A stretch of DNA of 52,555 bases from an uncultured Lachnospiraceae bacterium. GTDB taxonomy: Bacteria; Bacillota; Clostridia; Lachnospirales; Lachnospiraceae. The notes below the pieces were generated by a model, which worked only from the letters and a program-made list of their open reading frames with translations, did no database searches and was not told the DNA's origin. The position numbers and the translations under genes were made by a program. The stretch spans positions 1-52,555 of the forward strand of contig CAKQYS010000014.1 in NCBI GenBank assembly GCA_934293375.1, given 5' to 3'. Of the stretch, positions 15,086-25,233 are shown piece after piece; within the stretch, counting starts at the first letter, position 1; each line of letters starts with the position of its first letter.

Positions 15086-16822
15086 TTACAGAAGTCCGTT
15101 CATCATATCCAGCACCTGCTTGCCAAGTGCATCTGACAACGCCTTTGCATTCTCTAAGGAGGTACCCTTCACGCCATAATAGAACTTCACCTTCGGCTCT
15201 GTACCGGAAGGTCTTACACACAGCCATGCACTGTCACTTAAATCATAATACAGTACATTCGATGTCGGAAGTCCTGTGGCTGTCACCTCGCCGGTCTCCA
15301 TATTCTTAACTGTGTCCTTCTTATAATCTCTTGCTGACAGCACCTTATAATCTCCGATCTGTGCCGGAATATTCTCACGAAGATGGTTCATGATATTCTG
15401 CATCTGCTCCTGTCCTGCAATACCCTTAAATGCCATGGACTGGATTGCATCAACACAGTAACCATACCGCTCATACATCTCTACCATTGCATCCCAAAGT
15501 GTCATATTCTTTGACTTGTAGTATGCAGCCGCCTCACAAAGTGCCATCGTAGCGACGATCGCATCCTTGTCTCTTGCATGGGTTCCGATCAGACAGCCGT
15601 AGCTCTCTTCAAAACCAAATAAATAGGTACCCTTTCCACTCTGTTCAAAGCCTAAGATCTGCTGACCGATATACTTAAATCCTGTCAGCACCTCGATCAG
15701 ACGGATATTGTAATGCTTCGCGATCTCATCTGCCAGATTGGAGGTTACGATTGTCTTGATCAATGCACCATCTGCCGGGAGAGAGCCGTCTCTTTCCTGC
15801 ATCTGGCTGATCTCATACTCTGCCAGCAGACAACCTGACATGTTTCCTGTCAGACACTTATATTCGCCGGACTTTGTATCCTTCACATATACGCCCAGAC
15901 GATCGGCATCCGGATCTGTCGCCAGCACCAGATCGGCATCCTTCTCCTTCGCCAGTGCCAATGCCAATGTAAACGCCTCTGCAGCCTCCGGGTTCGGATA
16001 GCTGACCGTTGGAAATTCTCCATCCGGAAGCTCCTGCTCCGGTACCACATACACCTGCTCAAAGCCAATTTCCTTCAATACTCTTCTTGCCGGAATATTT
16101 CCTGTACCATGTAATGGTGTATATACAACCTTAATATCCTTGCCGTACTGATCTATGCAGTCCTGATGGATCACGAGCTTCTTAAGCTCTGCAATATAGG
16201 CATCATCTACCTCTGCACCGATCGTCACATACAGACCCTTTGCCTGGGCCTCTGCTTTATCCATTGTCTTGGTATCCGCATAATCTGTGATTGCCTTGAC
16301 CTCTGCCATAATCCCGGTATCATGTGGCGGTGTGATCTGTGCACCATCCTCCCAGTATACCTTATATCCATTATATTCAGGTGGGTTGTGGCTCGCTGTT
16401 ACATTGATACCTGCCACACAGCCGAGATGCCGTACTGCAAATGACAGCTCCGGTGTCGGTCTCAGTGACTCAAATCTATATGCCTTAATACCATTTGCCG
16501 CCAGACAAAGTGCTGCTGCTTCTGAAAATTCCGGTGACATTCTTCTGGAATCATATGCAATTGCAACCCCCTGATCCTGCTTGCCCTGCTTGATAATATA
16601 GTTCGCAAGACCCTGCGTTGCCTTTCTGACAACATAAATATTCATACGGTTAATGCCTGCTCCAATAATTCCTCGAAGTCCGGCTGTACCAAACTCAAGA
16701 TCTGCATAAAACCGCTCCTTAATCTCCTGATCATCCCCAGCGATCGCCTTTAACTCTTCCTTCGTTGCCTCATCAAATACAGGGCTGCTCAACCATTCCT
16801 GATACATGTCCTTATAATCCAT
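15086..16822 (-). CDS. pgcA: Phosphoglucomutase/phosphomannomutase (alpha-D-phosphohexomutase)
   Basis: A 578-residue enzyme that interconverts hexose 1- and 6-phosphates, feeding nucleotide-sugar synthesis for glycans. All family landmarks are present: the active-site serine in TASHNP (Ser144), the metal loop DPDADR (303-308), a sugar-specificity region with GFEESYG, and the phosphate-binding RPSGTEPK near the C-terminus. The length matches the long Gram-positive PgcA group. AAGGAGG lies upstream of the ATG. The preceding lipoprotein gene ends 45 bp away on the same strand, and no promoter is obvious between them. The product may serve the glycan locus at 6.5-12.3 kb, but this is a housekeeping enzyme and the link is speculative. 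Confidence 0.93.
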   Translation of the reverse strand: MDYKDMYQEWLSSPVFDEATKEELKAIAGDDQEIKERFYADLEFGTAGLRGIIGAGINRMNIYVVRKATQGLANYIIKQGKQDQGVAIAYDSRRMSPEFSEAAALCLAANGIKAYRFESLRPTPELSFAVRHLGCVAGINVTASHNPPEYNGYKVYWEDGAQITPPHDTGIMAEVKAITDYADTKTMDKAEAQAKGLYVTIGAEVDDAYIAELKKLVIHQDCIDQYGKDIKVVYTPLHGTGNIPARRVLKEIGFEQVYVVPEQELPDGEFPTVSYPNPEAAEAFTLALALAKEKDADLVLATDPDADRLGVYVKDTKSGEYKCLTGNMSGCLLAEYEISQMQERDGSLPADGALIKTIVTSNLADEIAKHYNIRLIEVLTGFKYIGQQILGFEQSGKGTYLFGFEESYGCLIGTHARDKDAIVATMALCEAAAYYKSKNMTLWDAMVEMYERYGYCVDAIQSMAFKGIAGQEQMQNIMNHLRENIPAQIGDYKVLSARDYKKDTVKNMETGEVTATGLPTSNVLYYDLSDSAWLCVRPSGTEPKVKFYYGVKGTSLENAKALSDALGKQVLDMMNGLL

Positions 16823-16867
16823 TGATGTTCCTCCTTAATTATGATCATTTTATTTGTGTACATCAGA

Positions 16868-18193
16868 TCATTCATCCAATGCACTTCCAAAGGTTGCCAG
16901 TTCGTCATAGCTGTAAGTGTCATCCTGACCATTATCCACCGCTGTGATCGTATAGGAAGCGGCGACGCAACCGGTTCTTGTCAGTGTTATTATATGACTT
17001 CCGGCTGTTTTTGTAAAGCTGCAAGGTGTTTCACCGACATATTCTCCATCTACATACAGCTTTGCACCGGATGGCGCCTGAATAGTAATCTTGTGACTTG
17101 TAATATCACTCGTTGTCGTACCCTGCATATCCTGATTCTGTGACTGCGTCGTACTCTGCGTATCAGACTGGGTTGTACCGGATCCACCCTCTGACTGCAT
17201 TTCAATCTGATACCGCTTATAAGACTGTTCAACATCAAGATAAACTGCATAATCTTCATATCCTTCTGCCTTGATGCGAAGCACATGCCGCCCATATACA
17301 AGTTCGATCTCCTCTCCCGCCTGATAAAGCACACCATCAATCGTGATCTGCGGATTGCAATCCTTTGGTGTCACCTCGATCTTAACCGCACCCGTAGGAT
17401 CCGGTGCGATCTGCATCCCTATCAGATCTATATTCTGCTCTTCATTTCTGGTTACTGTCACATACCGGGTTCCCACATGCGTCCCTTTTGTCAACCGCAT
17501 CTGGTACTCACCTTCACGCACTGTCAGCTTCATGTCCTTTGTAACCGGCACGATCACATCTCCTACCTCAATCATGCCACCCTCGTAGGTATCATAATGC
17601 GTAAATGTCAGATATCCATGTCCCAGCTTCACGATCACTGAATATAGCCGGCCTTCATATTCCCACAAATCAACCTGATCCTGATCGTCCAATGAATCCG
17701 CACTGACCAGTTCTGTTCCATCATAAACCAGCAGAGACTCCGCAAAATTAAGGGTAATATCCGCAACCTGCACAAGCTTATCCGTCAGATCCAGCTGCAT
17801 ATTGGTTACATCCTCATAGCATACCGCATCCGGGCTTACCTGAATGGATATCAGCGACTCCCATTTCTCATCACATTTCACATCTACGATCATACCCACA
17901 TCCAACTGGGACACAGCCATGATATCGCCGTATTTATTTGAAATGTCCACGCCCCCATGATAGCGGAATGTGTGTGACCTGCCTGTACTGATATCCTGAA
18001 GCTCTATCTGATTCTGAAGCCGGTCCATTGTCCTGATCAAAGCTGTAAACTCTGCCTGCTGCACCTGCGCCTGTTCGGTCGTCGTCTGCTGTGTCGTTCT
18101 GTCCGTATTTCTCTTCGTACATCCCGTGATCAGAATCACTGACAATACAAGCACAAGTCCCATAAAACATCTTATGTATTTCATTTTAATCAC
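16868..18193 (-). CDS. Secreted lipoprotein with PEGA domains
   Basis: A 441-residue lipoprotein. The N-terminal signal ends in the lipobox LITGC (about 21-25), followed by a Thr/Gln-rich linker. The middle part (about 50-270) is beta-rich without a recognised domain. Two PEGA-like units follow: one around PQITIDGVLYQAGEEIELVYG, the other at the C-terminus (PSGAKLYVDGEYVGETPCSF). They are separated by a low-complexity Ser/Thr/Gln linker. PEGA domains are found in surface proteins and are thought to bind wall or protein partners. It is upstream of and co-directional with pgcA. Specific function unknown. Confidence 0.75.
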   Translation of the reverse strand: MIKMKYIRCFMGLVLVLSVILITGCTKRNTDRTTQQTTTEQAQVQQAEFTALIRTMDRLQNQIELQDISTGRSHTFRYHGGVDISNKYGDIMAVSQLDVGMIVDVKCDEKWESLISIQVSPDAVCYEDVTNMQLDLTDKLVQVADITLNFAESLLVYDGTELVSADSLDDQDQVDLWEYEGRLYSVIVKLGHGYLTFTHYDTYEGGMIEVGDVIVPVTKDMKLTVREGEYQMRLTKGTHVGTRYVTVTRNEEQNIDLIGMQIAPDPTGAVKIEVTPKDCNPQITIDGVLYQAGEEIELVYGRHVLRIKAEGYEDYAVYLDVEQSYKRYQIEMQSEGGSGTTQSDTQSTTQSQNQDMQGTTTSDITSHKITIQAPSGAKLYVDGEYVGETPCSFTKTAGSHIITLTRTGCVAASYTITAVDNGQDDTYSYDELATFGSALDE

Positions 18194-18241
18194 CTTATTT
18201 TATCATCTTGCCCACGGCCTGATGTTTTTGCATTATTTTAT

Positions 18242-19258
18242 TTATTCTATCATAATCCTATGTTCTTGGGCAAATATCTTTAAAAATTCCTGTTTTTTCT
18301 TTTCCAGCTCTGCCAACGCAGACAACTTCTCCATCGTCTTCGGTGGAATCCAGGCTTTGTTGGAATTCATGTAATGATTGGATAATTTCCAGAATTTTTC
18401 CGGATACATAAACAACAGATAAAGATATACATAATCCGGCTCACACAGTGGCTCTGAATCCCCATATGCACACAACGCCTCATGAAAACATGCATAAGAA
18501 AAATCATTTTTTTCCAACAGTTTTCTCGTAAAATGGTATAGATCCGTCAACTGATTATCATAATGCCACTGTTCAAAATGCATCGTCGCCACTCCCTGTG
18601 GTGTAATCAGAATATTGTGATGATGATAGGCTCCATGACACAATCCGAGCCTTGGAGAATCATCCGGTTTCAACCTGCACATAGCATCAAAAGCAGCTTT
18701 TGCTGAATGGGAAAACTGCTCAGCAATTGTCAGATAATAACGCTCAAATTCGTTTTTATGTGTCTGCTTCAGGATAAAGCTCCTGACACGCACAAGCTCT
18801 CTGTTATGACGTGCAAATAAATCCGCAGACTTAGACACTAGCGAAACCATTTGTTCTTTTGCAATCTGTCTGCCAAACAGATGCAGCTTCGCGAGATTAT
18901 ACATAGCCGCTTTTACTTCATCCATATTATGAAGATCACACTCATGTCCGTCGTAATACTGCTTTAACACATATGAATTACGATACCTGTCTGCCGCAAT
19001 CAATCGGTCTGCCATGTCTGTCATTTCTTCCTCTTCGTCGAAATTTAACAATACATAACGGTCTGTTTTCTCAAATCCTGCTTCATATAATCGTTCTTTT
19101 ATATCATACTCCCGAAGCAGGCGTCCCTCTGAGCCTTCAAACGGTTCCAGCAGATAGAGCTGATCCGATGTCCTGCATATAAATGCACCTCTGCTTCGCT
19201 TTATGGAGGCAGCCATAATCCCATACTGTTCCAATACTTCTGTCATTTTATCTGTCAA
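18242..19258 (-). CDS. CotS-like kinase-fold protein, probable pseudokinase
   Basis: A 338-residue member of the CotS/aminoglycoside-phosphotransferase fold. In active relatives the catalytic loop reads HGD-x-x-x-x-N. Here it is HGAYHHHN, so the catalytic Asp is Ala (about residue 210 from the chosen start). The later metal-binding Asp is replaced in MHFEQW. The Asn of the loop remains. This predicts binding without phosphotransfer. The start is TTG at 19256-19258, because AAAGGAGG lies 8 nt before it; the upstream GTG overlaps that ribosome site and the next ATG is too far. CotS is a spore-coat protein in Bacillus, but nothing else here relates to sporulation. It sits just downstream of a transglutaminase-like gene. 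Confidence 0.75.
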   Translation of the reverse strand: MTDKMTEVLEQYGIMAASIKRSRGAFICRTSDQLYLLEPFEGSEGRLLREYDIKERLYEAGFEKTDRYVLLNFDEEEEMTDMADRLIAADRYRNSYVLKQYYDGHECDLHNMDEVKAAMYNLAKLHLFGRQIAKEQMVSLVSKSADLFARHNRELVRVRSFILKQTHKNEFERYYLTIAEQFSHSAKAAFDAMCRLKPDDSPRLGLCHGAYHHHNILITPQGVATMHFEQWHYDNQLTDLYHFTRKLLEKNDFSYACFHEALCAYGDSEPLCEPDYVYLYLLFMYPEKFWKLSNHYMNSNKAWIPPKTMEKLSALAELEKKKQEFLKIFAQEHRIMIE

Positions 19259-19331
19259 AAAAAAGCCTCCTTTCACACAACAGGCAAATCTTCCGATAAG
19301 CTATTGTATGAAGAAGGCTCTTCATTCATTA

Positions 19332-20069
19332 CTAATTCTTAATTTCTTCCTCTGGCATATCCGCATACTTCAATGCACGGATCTTTGCCACCGTCTGATT
19401 CATCATCTTGCGCCCAAACTTCTCATATGCGTATTGCTGGATTGCAGAAAATGGCTGTGGATGTTTCTTGAAAAATGCATCCGGTGATTTGAACACTCCA
19501 AAATCATGATTAATACATTCCCTTTGGATATAAGTGTCCTTGCCATTCCACTCTACCTTCGGATGTTGGAAATTCTGATCTGCCACACCATAACCACAAA
19601 ACAAACCCTGAATCTGTGCATTCTTCTTCTGCAGATTTGTAAGATACCTCTGATCAAGTATCACACCCTCCAGTGCGATCCACTTGTCCTCGTACGCAAC
19701 CTCTACCCAGCTATGTACTATACTGTCCGGTGCCTGATTGTACATGATACCCGGTATCAATCCCTTTTGCACTTTCTTATCCACGGTAAATCCATGCAAT
19801 CTGCACGGAATATCCACTGCCCGAAACAGTGCCATCAAAAGGATTGCTTTTGTGTTGCACTGTCCGTACCCATCTGTCAGGATCTTGGAAGCCGGCAGCA
19901 GATCATTCTCATTATACCCAAACAGTATGTCATTGCGGACAAAATCATAGATCATGCCAATCCGGTCAAACAATTCAAGCCGCATCCATTCCTCTTCCTT
20001 GACAAGCCGCTGGATCACCTCTTTATCATAATCCAGCAGATCTGTCTTATCTAAACAGCTTGCGTCCAT
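19332..20069 (-). CDS. Cytoplasmic transglutaminase-like protein
   Basis: A 245-residue protein with the transglutaminase-like cysteine core. Cys71 lies in DGYGQCNTKAILLMALFRA and His119 in VHSWVEVAYEDKWIALEG. The third position is Glu134 or a later Asp rather than the usual Asp. No signal peptide or membrane segment is present, unlike the three other proteins with this fold in the window. Such domains act as proteases, amidases or crosslinkers; the substrate here is unknown. The start at 20067-20069 is preferred because GGGGGG lies 7 nt upstream; a start up to nine codons earlier is possible. It follows the 1124-residue secreted transglutaminase gene by about 50 bp and is probably in the same operon. 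Confidence 0.75.
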   Translation of the reverse strand: MDASCLDKTDLLDYDKEVIQRLVKEEEWMRLELFDRIGMIYDFVRNDILFGYNENDLLPASKILTDGYGQCNTKAILLMALFRAVDIPCRLHGFTVDKKVQKGLIPGIMYNQAPDSIVHSWVEVAYEDKWIALEGVILDQRYLTNLQKKNAQIQGLFCGYGVADQNFQHPKVEWNGKDTYIQRECINHDFGVFKSPDAFFKKHPQPFSAIQQYAYEKFGRKMMNQTVAKIRALKYADMPEEEIKN

Positions 20070-20119
20070 ATTCATACCCCCCATAAATTCTCTCATAAAC
20101 TCTCTGATTACGAATCAAC

Positions 20120-23100
20120 CTATTTCTTATACTTCAACATCAGTGTTTTGCCATAACTGCTGTATATCCGTTTGCCCTTTACCAGCTTGTAACTTCTGAT
20201 CTTCACATATACTTTCTTCTTTGGAAGCTTAGAAATCGTCTTGCTGATTCCTGCACTGCCCTTAACAGTGATCACCTTTTTTGACTTTGTATACTTCTGA
20301 TTCAATGCATATACGATCTGATAACCATCAGCCTGCGGTATCTGCTTCCATTGTACCGCCACATTGCGTCCGGACCGGGTCGCCGTCATAGAAGGCATTT
20401 CCGGTGTTATTTCAAATGTGATCTTCCTGGTTCCGGTATAAATACCCTTTCCTTTTACCACAATCGTTGCCGTTCCGATCGCCTTATTGTTCTGATAGCT
20501 GATCTTATAATCACGATTCTTCTTCAGCGTCTGCCCCCGGTACTTGAGTTTCAGTGCCGGCTTCTGGCTCTTCCCTGTATAGACAAGCTTTCCAATATGT
20601 CCCACCTGTACATTGCTGATCTTGCGCTTCGTTACTGTAACGATACACTCTGCTACATAGGCCCCTTCTTTTGTCGTCGCACGGATCACCGCCGTTCCCA
20701 GACCGACCGCCGTAAGCTTCGCTTCGGTTTTTCCGGCAACCTCCGTAAGTTTCACAACATTTTTATCGCTACTGGTCCACACGAGCTGTTGATTCTGTGC
20801 ATTTGACGGTGCAATAAACGCCTGCAATGTCTCCTCATCCTTCAACGCCATCTTCAAGGCTCCATAAGAAAAGGTTAGCCCTTTCACTGACAGATCTACA
20901 GGTGCCTGTGTTGTTGGCGTCTCCGGAGCAGAAGGCTGTACCGGTGCCGTTACCGTAACCTGACAGACAGCTGTCAACTGTCTGCCGGATGCTGCCTTGG
21001 CATTGGTGACTGCCGTGATCTGCGCTGTACCCGGTGCCACAGCCACAACCTCGCCTGCTGCTGATACAGTTGCCACATTCGGATCAGAAGATGCATATGC
21101 TACCTGTGGATCTGTAACATTTGCCGGTGCCACAGATGCCGTGAGTATATGCTGCTGTCCTGTTTCTAATGCAAGACTTGAAGCCGAAAGTGTGATTGCA
21201 GTCGGTCTGATCACAACCGTAAATGTACAGCTCACACGATATGTTTTCTTCTGCGTGGTGCCGTCTGCCTGTGGAATATATTCCACCAGTTCTGCCCGCA
21301 CAGAGGCATTACCGGGATTACAGGCTGTAACAAGACCTGTATCCTTATTAACCTTCAACACTTCCACACCTTGTGGACTTGATGTATGAATGGAGTACTT
21401 CACAGACTGCACGGTCGCATTTCCCGGACGCACACATACTGACAATTGTTTTTCCTGCCCCGGCTCCAATGTCACATTGGTATTGCTCATTAACAATCCA
21501 TTTTCCTCATAAACCGGAATATAATTCACCTCGACAAAAAGCGTTGTCTCATAACTTGTACCCGGAATCTTTACCGTCACCTTTGCAGGTGTGCCATGTG
21601 TATATGCTTTTGCCTGGATCACACCGTCCTCGCTGACAGCGATATATTGTCCCGAAGTCTCATCCACTGCATATGCAAATACAGCATTCTGATCAATCGG
21701 AATCGTATATGGATGCAGCTGATACTTATCATTAAGATTCAGTACAAGCGGCGCTTCCTGCTTCTCATACACATATAGTTCATTATATGCCGGCTGCGTC
21801 ATGGCAATACTCTCAACAGCCGTCAGACTGCCGCCCTCAACATGATAGTACAGGGTATCTCCATCAATCATAAGTGCATCGATCACCGGATCCTCTGCTC
21901 CACCCTGCATCGTATATAGAACATCATCTGTATCGCTCATATCCGGTATCCGGTATACCTGCTCTTTTGTGACTTTATCCTTGTCGCTGACCACGCCACT
22001 AGCCGGGTCTGCCGAAGCTGCCATCGCATCTGCCATTGATACTCTGTAAATGCCATATGCTGTCGTCATATACCAGTAATCGGCATCATGCACCAGCCTG
22101 ACATAGGACTTCATCTGCTTAAACAGCGCAGTCAGCCTTGCATTTACCGTTGCTGCTGATTCTTTTTCTGAACGCGTAAGCGGAGTCTCTGCTTCTTCAC
22201 CTGATGAACTGCCGCCTGTACCCCCGGATGAAGATCCTCCGGATCCTGAACTACCGGATTCACCACCTCCTGAACCACTGCCCGAACCGCTGTCATCACC
22301 TGATTCTGTATCACTGCCCTCCACATGGATCTTTGCATAATGCAGCCTCATCAGAGTCGCATTCTGCTCTCCCTCTGTCACCGGCTTTCTCACAAATAAA
22401 ACATCTTCATCCACCGACTGATTTGCAGTCGCAGTTGGTACATCTGATGTATTAGAAGGATACAAATAATACAGTCCTCCATCTACATAGAAAATTCTGG
22501 TATAAACATTCTTCCAATAGGCCTGGTCATATGTATTTGTTGTACTCTCTGTCACGGATGCACCCACCGTATATCCGTTATGTCCGGTCGCCAAAATACC
22601 CTGCCTGCTGAGCAATACATTCCGATGCACAGCCTGTCCTTCCTGCGTATCTGTATCATCCCATGTAACATCCACATGAAAATAGGTATCTCCAGCTTTC
22701 ACCAGATTCCATGCATGATTCATCGCATCACTTGCTACCATCGTACATGGTACACCCAGCGTATTCATAATATCCTGATATGCCAATGCATATCCCTGAC
22801 ACACGGCTTTGCCTTCCACCAACGCCCCGTATGCTGTATAACGCATATCGGTTGTGCTGTCCGTGACTGCCTCTCTCTGATAATCGCAGACCGATGCCAG
22901 ATAATCATGTATCACAACACTTATCTGGGAAGCATTCATCCTGTCAGGATCTACCTGTGCACAAGCCTGTCTGATCGCAGCAGCATAAGCAGCACGCATC
23001 GTATCCATCGTTGTCTCATCATATCGATATGTAAATATCAGGCGTCTTACAAGTCCGTTTGACAGACTGACATAGCTGATCTTATCCACATAGAAGAATT

Positions 23101-23494
23101 CCGGATGACTATTCAGAAATGTATTCACCAAGGAAACGATTTCATCCTTACTGACCGTATACGCCGCACCAGCCTCTGTCGGAAACTCTACGATCGTCTC
23201 ATAGCGGGATAGTCCGTCTGCCATGGCTTCCTGTGCACTGGCAGCAGTCGCTGATTCATATGTATGCAGTCCGATCTGTCCATCATCTTGCAGTGTCTCT
23301 GTCTGTTCCGCCACATCTGCCAGTCCGCCAAACATATAGATCCCATCTGCTATGATCGGGGTCTCTGTCTCATCGGATGCCAGAGCTGATGTATCTTGTA
23401 CTGCTGATGCCGGCAGCACACCGATGAGAGAAAATGCCATCGCACAGACGCCCACTATCATAAACAGTCTGTACTGTATACTATGTTTCTTCAT
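20120..23494 (-). CDS. Large secreted protein with transglutaminase-like and Big2 domains
   Basis: A 1124-residue exported protein. A signal peptide covers about 1-31 (ends PASA). A transglutaminase-like domain (about 160-300) has an intact triad: Cys232 in KAVCQGYALAYQ, His260 in MNHAWNLV and Asp275 in YFHVDVTWDD. A Gly/Ser-rich linker lies near 395-435. Several Big2 Ig-like modules follow (about 640-960), then a YTG-type beta domain and a C-terminal Fn3-like Lys-rich domain. There is no sortase motif or C-terminal membrane span; the basic C-terminus could bind wall polymers. GGAGGA precedes the ATG. It follows the aldose-epimerase gene by 36 bp. Likely a wall-associated crosslinking or peptidase enzyme. 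Confidence 0.82.
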   Translation of the reverse strand: MKKHSIQYRLFMIVGVCAMAFSLIGVLPASAVQDTSALASDETETPIIADGIYMFGGLADVAEQTETLQDDGQIGLHTYESATAASAQEAMADGLSRYETIVEFPTEAGAAYTVSKDEIVSLVNTFLNSHPEFFYVDKISYVSLSNGLVRRLIFTYRYDETTMDTMRAAYAAAIRQACAQVDPDRMNASQISVVIHDYLASVCDYQREAVTDSTTDMRYTAYGALVEGKAVCQGYALAYQDIMNTLGVPCTMVASDAMNHAWNLVKAGDTYFHVDVTWDDTDTQEGQAVHRNVLLSRQGILATGHNGYTVGASVTESTTNTYDQAYWKNVYTRIFYVDGGLYYLYPSNTSDVPTATANQSVDEDVLFVRKPVTEGEQNATLMRLHYAKIHVEGSDTESGDDSGSGSGSGGGESGSSGSGGSSSGGTGGSSSGEEAETPLTRSEKESAATVNARLTALFKQMKSYVRLVHDADYWYMTTAYGIYRVSMADAMAASADPASGVVSDKDKVTKEQVYRIPDMSDTDDVLYTMQGGAEDPVIDALMIDGDTLYYHVEGGSLTAVESIAMTQPAYNELYVYEKQEAPLVLNLNDKYQLHPYTIPIDQNAVFAYAVDETSGQYIAVSEDGVIQAKAYTHGTPAKVTVKIPGTSYETTLFVEVNYIPVYEENGLLMSNTNVTLEPGQEKQLSVCVRPGNATVQSVKYSIHTSSPQGVEVLKVNKDTGLVTACNPGNASVRAELVEYIPQADGTTQKKTYRVSCTFTVVIRPTAITLSASSLALETGQQHILTASVAPANVTDPQVAYASSDPNVATVSAAGEVVAVAPGTAQITAVTNAKAASGRQLTAVCQVTVTAPVQPSAPETPTTQAPVDLSVKGLTFSYGALKMALKDEETLQAFIAPSNAQNQQLVWTSSDKNVVKLTEVAGKTEAKLTAVGLGTAVIRATTKEGAYVAECIVTVTKRKISNVQVGHIGKLVYTGKSQKPALKLKYRGQTLKKNRDYKISYQNNKAIGTATIVVKGKGIYTGTRKITFEITPEMPSMTATRSGRNVAVQWKQIPQADGYQIVYALNQKYTKSKKVITVKGSAGISKTISKLPKKKVYVKIRSYKLVKGKRIYSSYGKTLMLKYKK

Positions 23495-23530
23495 AAATGT
23501 CCTCCTTCCACATACACAAAAACTGAAATC

Positions 23531-24409
23531 CTAACGGATAATGATTTCATATTCCCGTTCAAAGACTTCACCCTCTGCCAGCACATTTCCATACTGCCTG
23601 TCTACCAGAGAGCCGTGAAAATCCGCAGCATCACATCTGCCGCACCAAGGTTCAATACAGACAAACGGTGCCTGCTTGCCGGCCGGCGACCACAAACCTA
23701 CCAATGGTGTATCGAACTTGACCGTCAGATATGCCTTCCGATCCGGACCCGCCAGAGAAATCGTCTTTGTCTGGTCATCTTCCACGATCAGGGCATCCCG
23801 GTCAAACAAATGTGCATCAATCGGCATCACACCTCCCTGCGTATGCAGAACGAGTCCCCGTTCACACAGCAGCCCCTTGTCATTGAGTCTTCCGTATTCA
23901 ATATCTCTCGGCGTATCAAACAACAGATAATAATCTGTCTGGCTTCCCTGCCCGTCAAGAGGGCACATAAACGCCGGATGTCCGCCGATCGAGAAATACA
24001 TCGTCTTATCATCCGTATTCACAACCCGCCAACATACCTTCACGGTCGAACCGGTCAGTATATATCCAAGCTCCAGTGTAAAATCAAAAGGATATCGCTG
24101 TCTTGTCTCTGCATCCGAAGACAGCGAAAACCACAGGCTGTCCTTCGTCTGTTCCTTCAAGGCAAACTCCATATCCCGGGCAAATCCATGCTGCCCCATC
24201 GGATACTCCTGACCTCCATACTGATATCTTCCATCCCGAAGGCTCCCTACGAAAGGAAACAGGATCGGCGCATTCCGCTTCCAATACTGTGGATCTCCAT
24301 TCCATAAATATTCCACGCCTGTATCATTCTTTATCATGCTGACCAGTTCTCCGCCCAATGTCTTCGCTTTCACCGTCAAAAAATCATTCTTTAATTCATA
24401 TATCTGCAT
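23531..24409 (-). CDS. Aldose 1-epimerase family protein (LacX/galactose mutarotase-like)
   Basis: A 292-residue beta-sandwich protein of the galactose-mutarotase-like superfamily. Motifs typical of the LacX-like branch are present: PILFPFVGSLRDGRY (about 49-63), GQHGFARDMEF (about 73-83) carrying one active-site His, and FSIGGHPAFMCPL with a second His (about 139-151). The late Glu region CIEPWCG corresponds to the catalytic base region. It would interconvert sugar anomers, but the exact sugar is not known for this branch. GGGAGG sits before the ATG. A weak promoter (TGCACA, 17 nt, TAAAAT) precedes it. It is upstream of the secreted transglutaminase gene on the same strand. Confidence 0.82.
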   Translation of the reverse strand: MQIYELKNDFLTVKAKTLGGELVSMIKNDTGVEYLWNGDPQYWKRNAPILFPFVGSLRDGRYQYGGQEYPMGQHGFARDMEFALKEQTKDSLWFSLSSDAETRQRYPFDFTLELGYILTGSTVKVCWRVVNTDDKTMYFSIGGHPAFMCPLDGQGSQTDYYLLFDTPRDIEYGRLNDKGLLCERGLVLHTQGGVMPIDAHLFDRDALIVEDDQTKTISLAGPDRKAYLTVKFDTPLVGLWSPAGKQAPFVCIEPWCGRCDAADFHGSLVDRQYGNVLAEGEVFEREYEIIIR

Positions 24410-24610
24410 CTTTGAAACCTCCCTGAACTACTTATCGATACTTAATTGAAATTTTACCACAAAATGCATAATTTGTGCAGACATTTTTATCTATAAATGC
24501 ATAGATTCTTCTCGCATCCGGTTCCATGTTTCTTTTCGCATATTGATCCTTTATCTGCATACACTATCATAAATAAAATGACTATCTTAATTATATAGAA
24601 AGGAACTGTC

Positions 24611-25135
24611 ATGAAGCCAAGAACATCCCATGTATTTATTATATTATCGACAGCATTTGCATTCGGACTGGCCAGCATCTTTCATTTCACCTATGGCTGG
24701 CTCGGTGATAATCTGTTTGCCGGCCTGTTTTTTCCCATCAATGAAAGCGTATATGAGCATCTAAAGCTGACACTGTATCCGCTTGCGATTGCATGGTTTT
24801 TATTTTATCCGATGATCGACCTGCCGGAGCGGATCAACCGTTATGAATTATTCACATGCATTCTGATCAGCATCGATACCTGCATTTACATTGTGCTTTC
24901 CATCTATTATATTACAAAAGGTGCCCTTGGCATTGAAAATGATATTTTAAATATCATCAGTCTTTTGATCGGGATGCTTATAGGCCAGTATCTTGCCTGC
25001 CATATCCAGACCCATTGCCGGATCCCCAAATGGCTCGGCATCACATGCGGTGCTCTTCTCATTTTAATGGCTATTGCATTTGCCTATTTTACACTCTATC
25101 CACTCCCCATCCCGATCATGATTTCTCCGGAATAA
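24611..25135 (+). CDS. Small polytopic membrane protein, DUF6512-like
   Basis: A 174-residue integral membrane protein with about five hydrophobic segments (roughly 8-28, 50-68, 80-103, 112-130 and 143-165). The stretch with INESVYEHLKLTLYP between the first two segments resembles the family I know as DUF6512; that match is from memory. No catalytic motif is evident. GAAAGGA precedes the ATG. It is transcribed away from the aldose-epimerase gene. Function unknown. Confidence 0.65.
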   Translation: MKPRTSHVFIILSTAFAFGLASIFHFTYGWLGDNLFAGLFFPINESVYEHLKLTLYPLAIAWFLFYPMIDLPERINRYELFTCILISIDTCIYIVLSIYYITKGALGIENDILNIISLLIGMLIGQYLACHIQTHCRIPKWLGITCGALLILMAIAFAYFTLYPLPIPIMISPE

Positions 25136-25233
25136 AAAAATAATGGAAATTTCAAGCAATTTTCATATTTTTCATGTATAATTCTATGTATTAGCAAAAA
25201 GGGCATTGCCCCATTATGAAAAAGGAGAACAAC

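Noticed and set aside
18242..19258. Evidence of sporulation from a CotS-like protein
   Set aside because: The CotS/APH fold is broad, the catalytic residues are missing, and no other sporulation gene is in the window.
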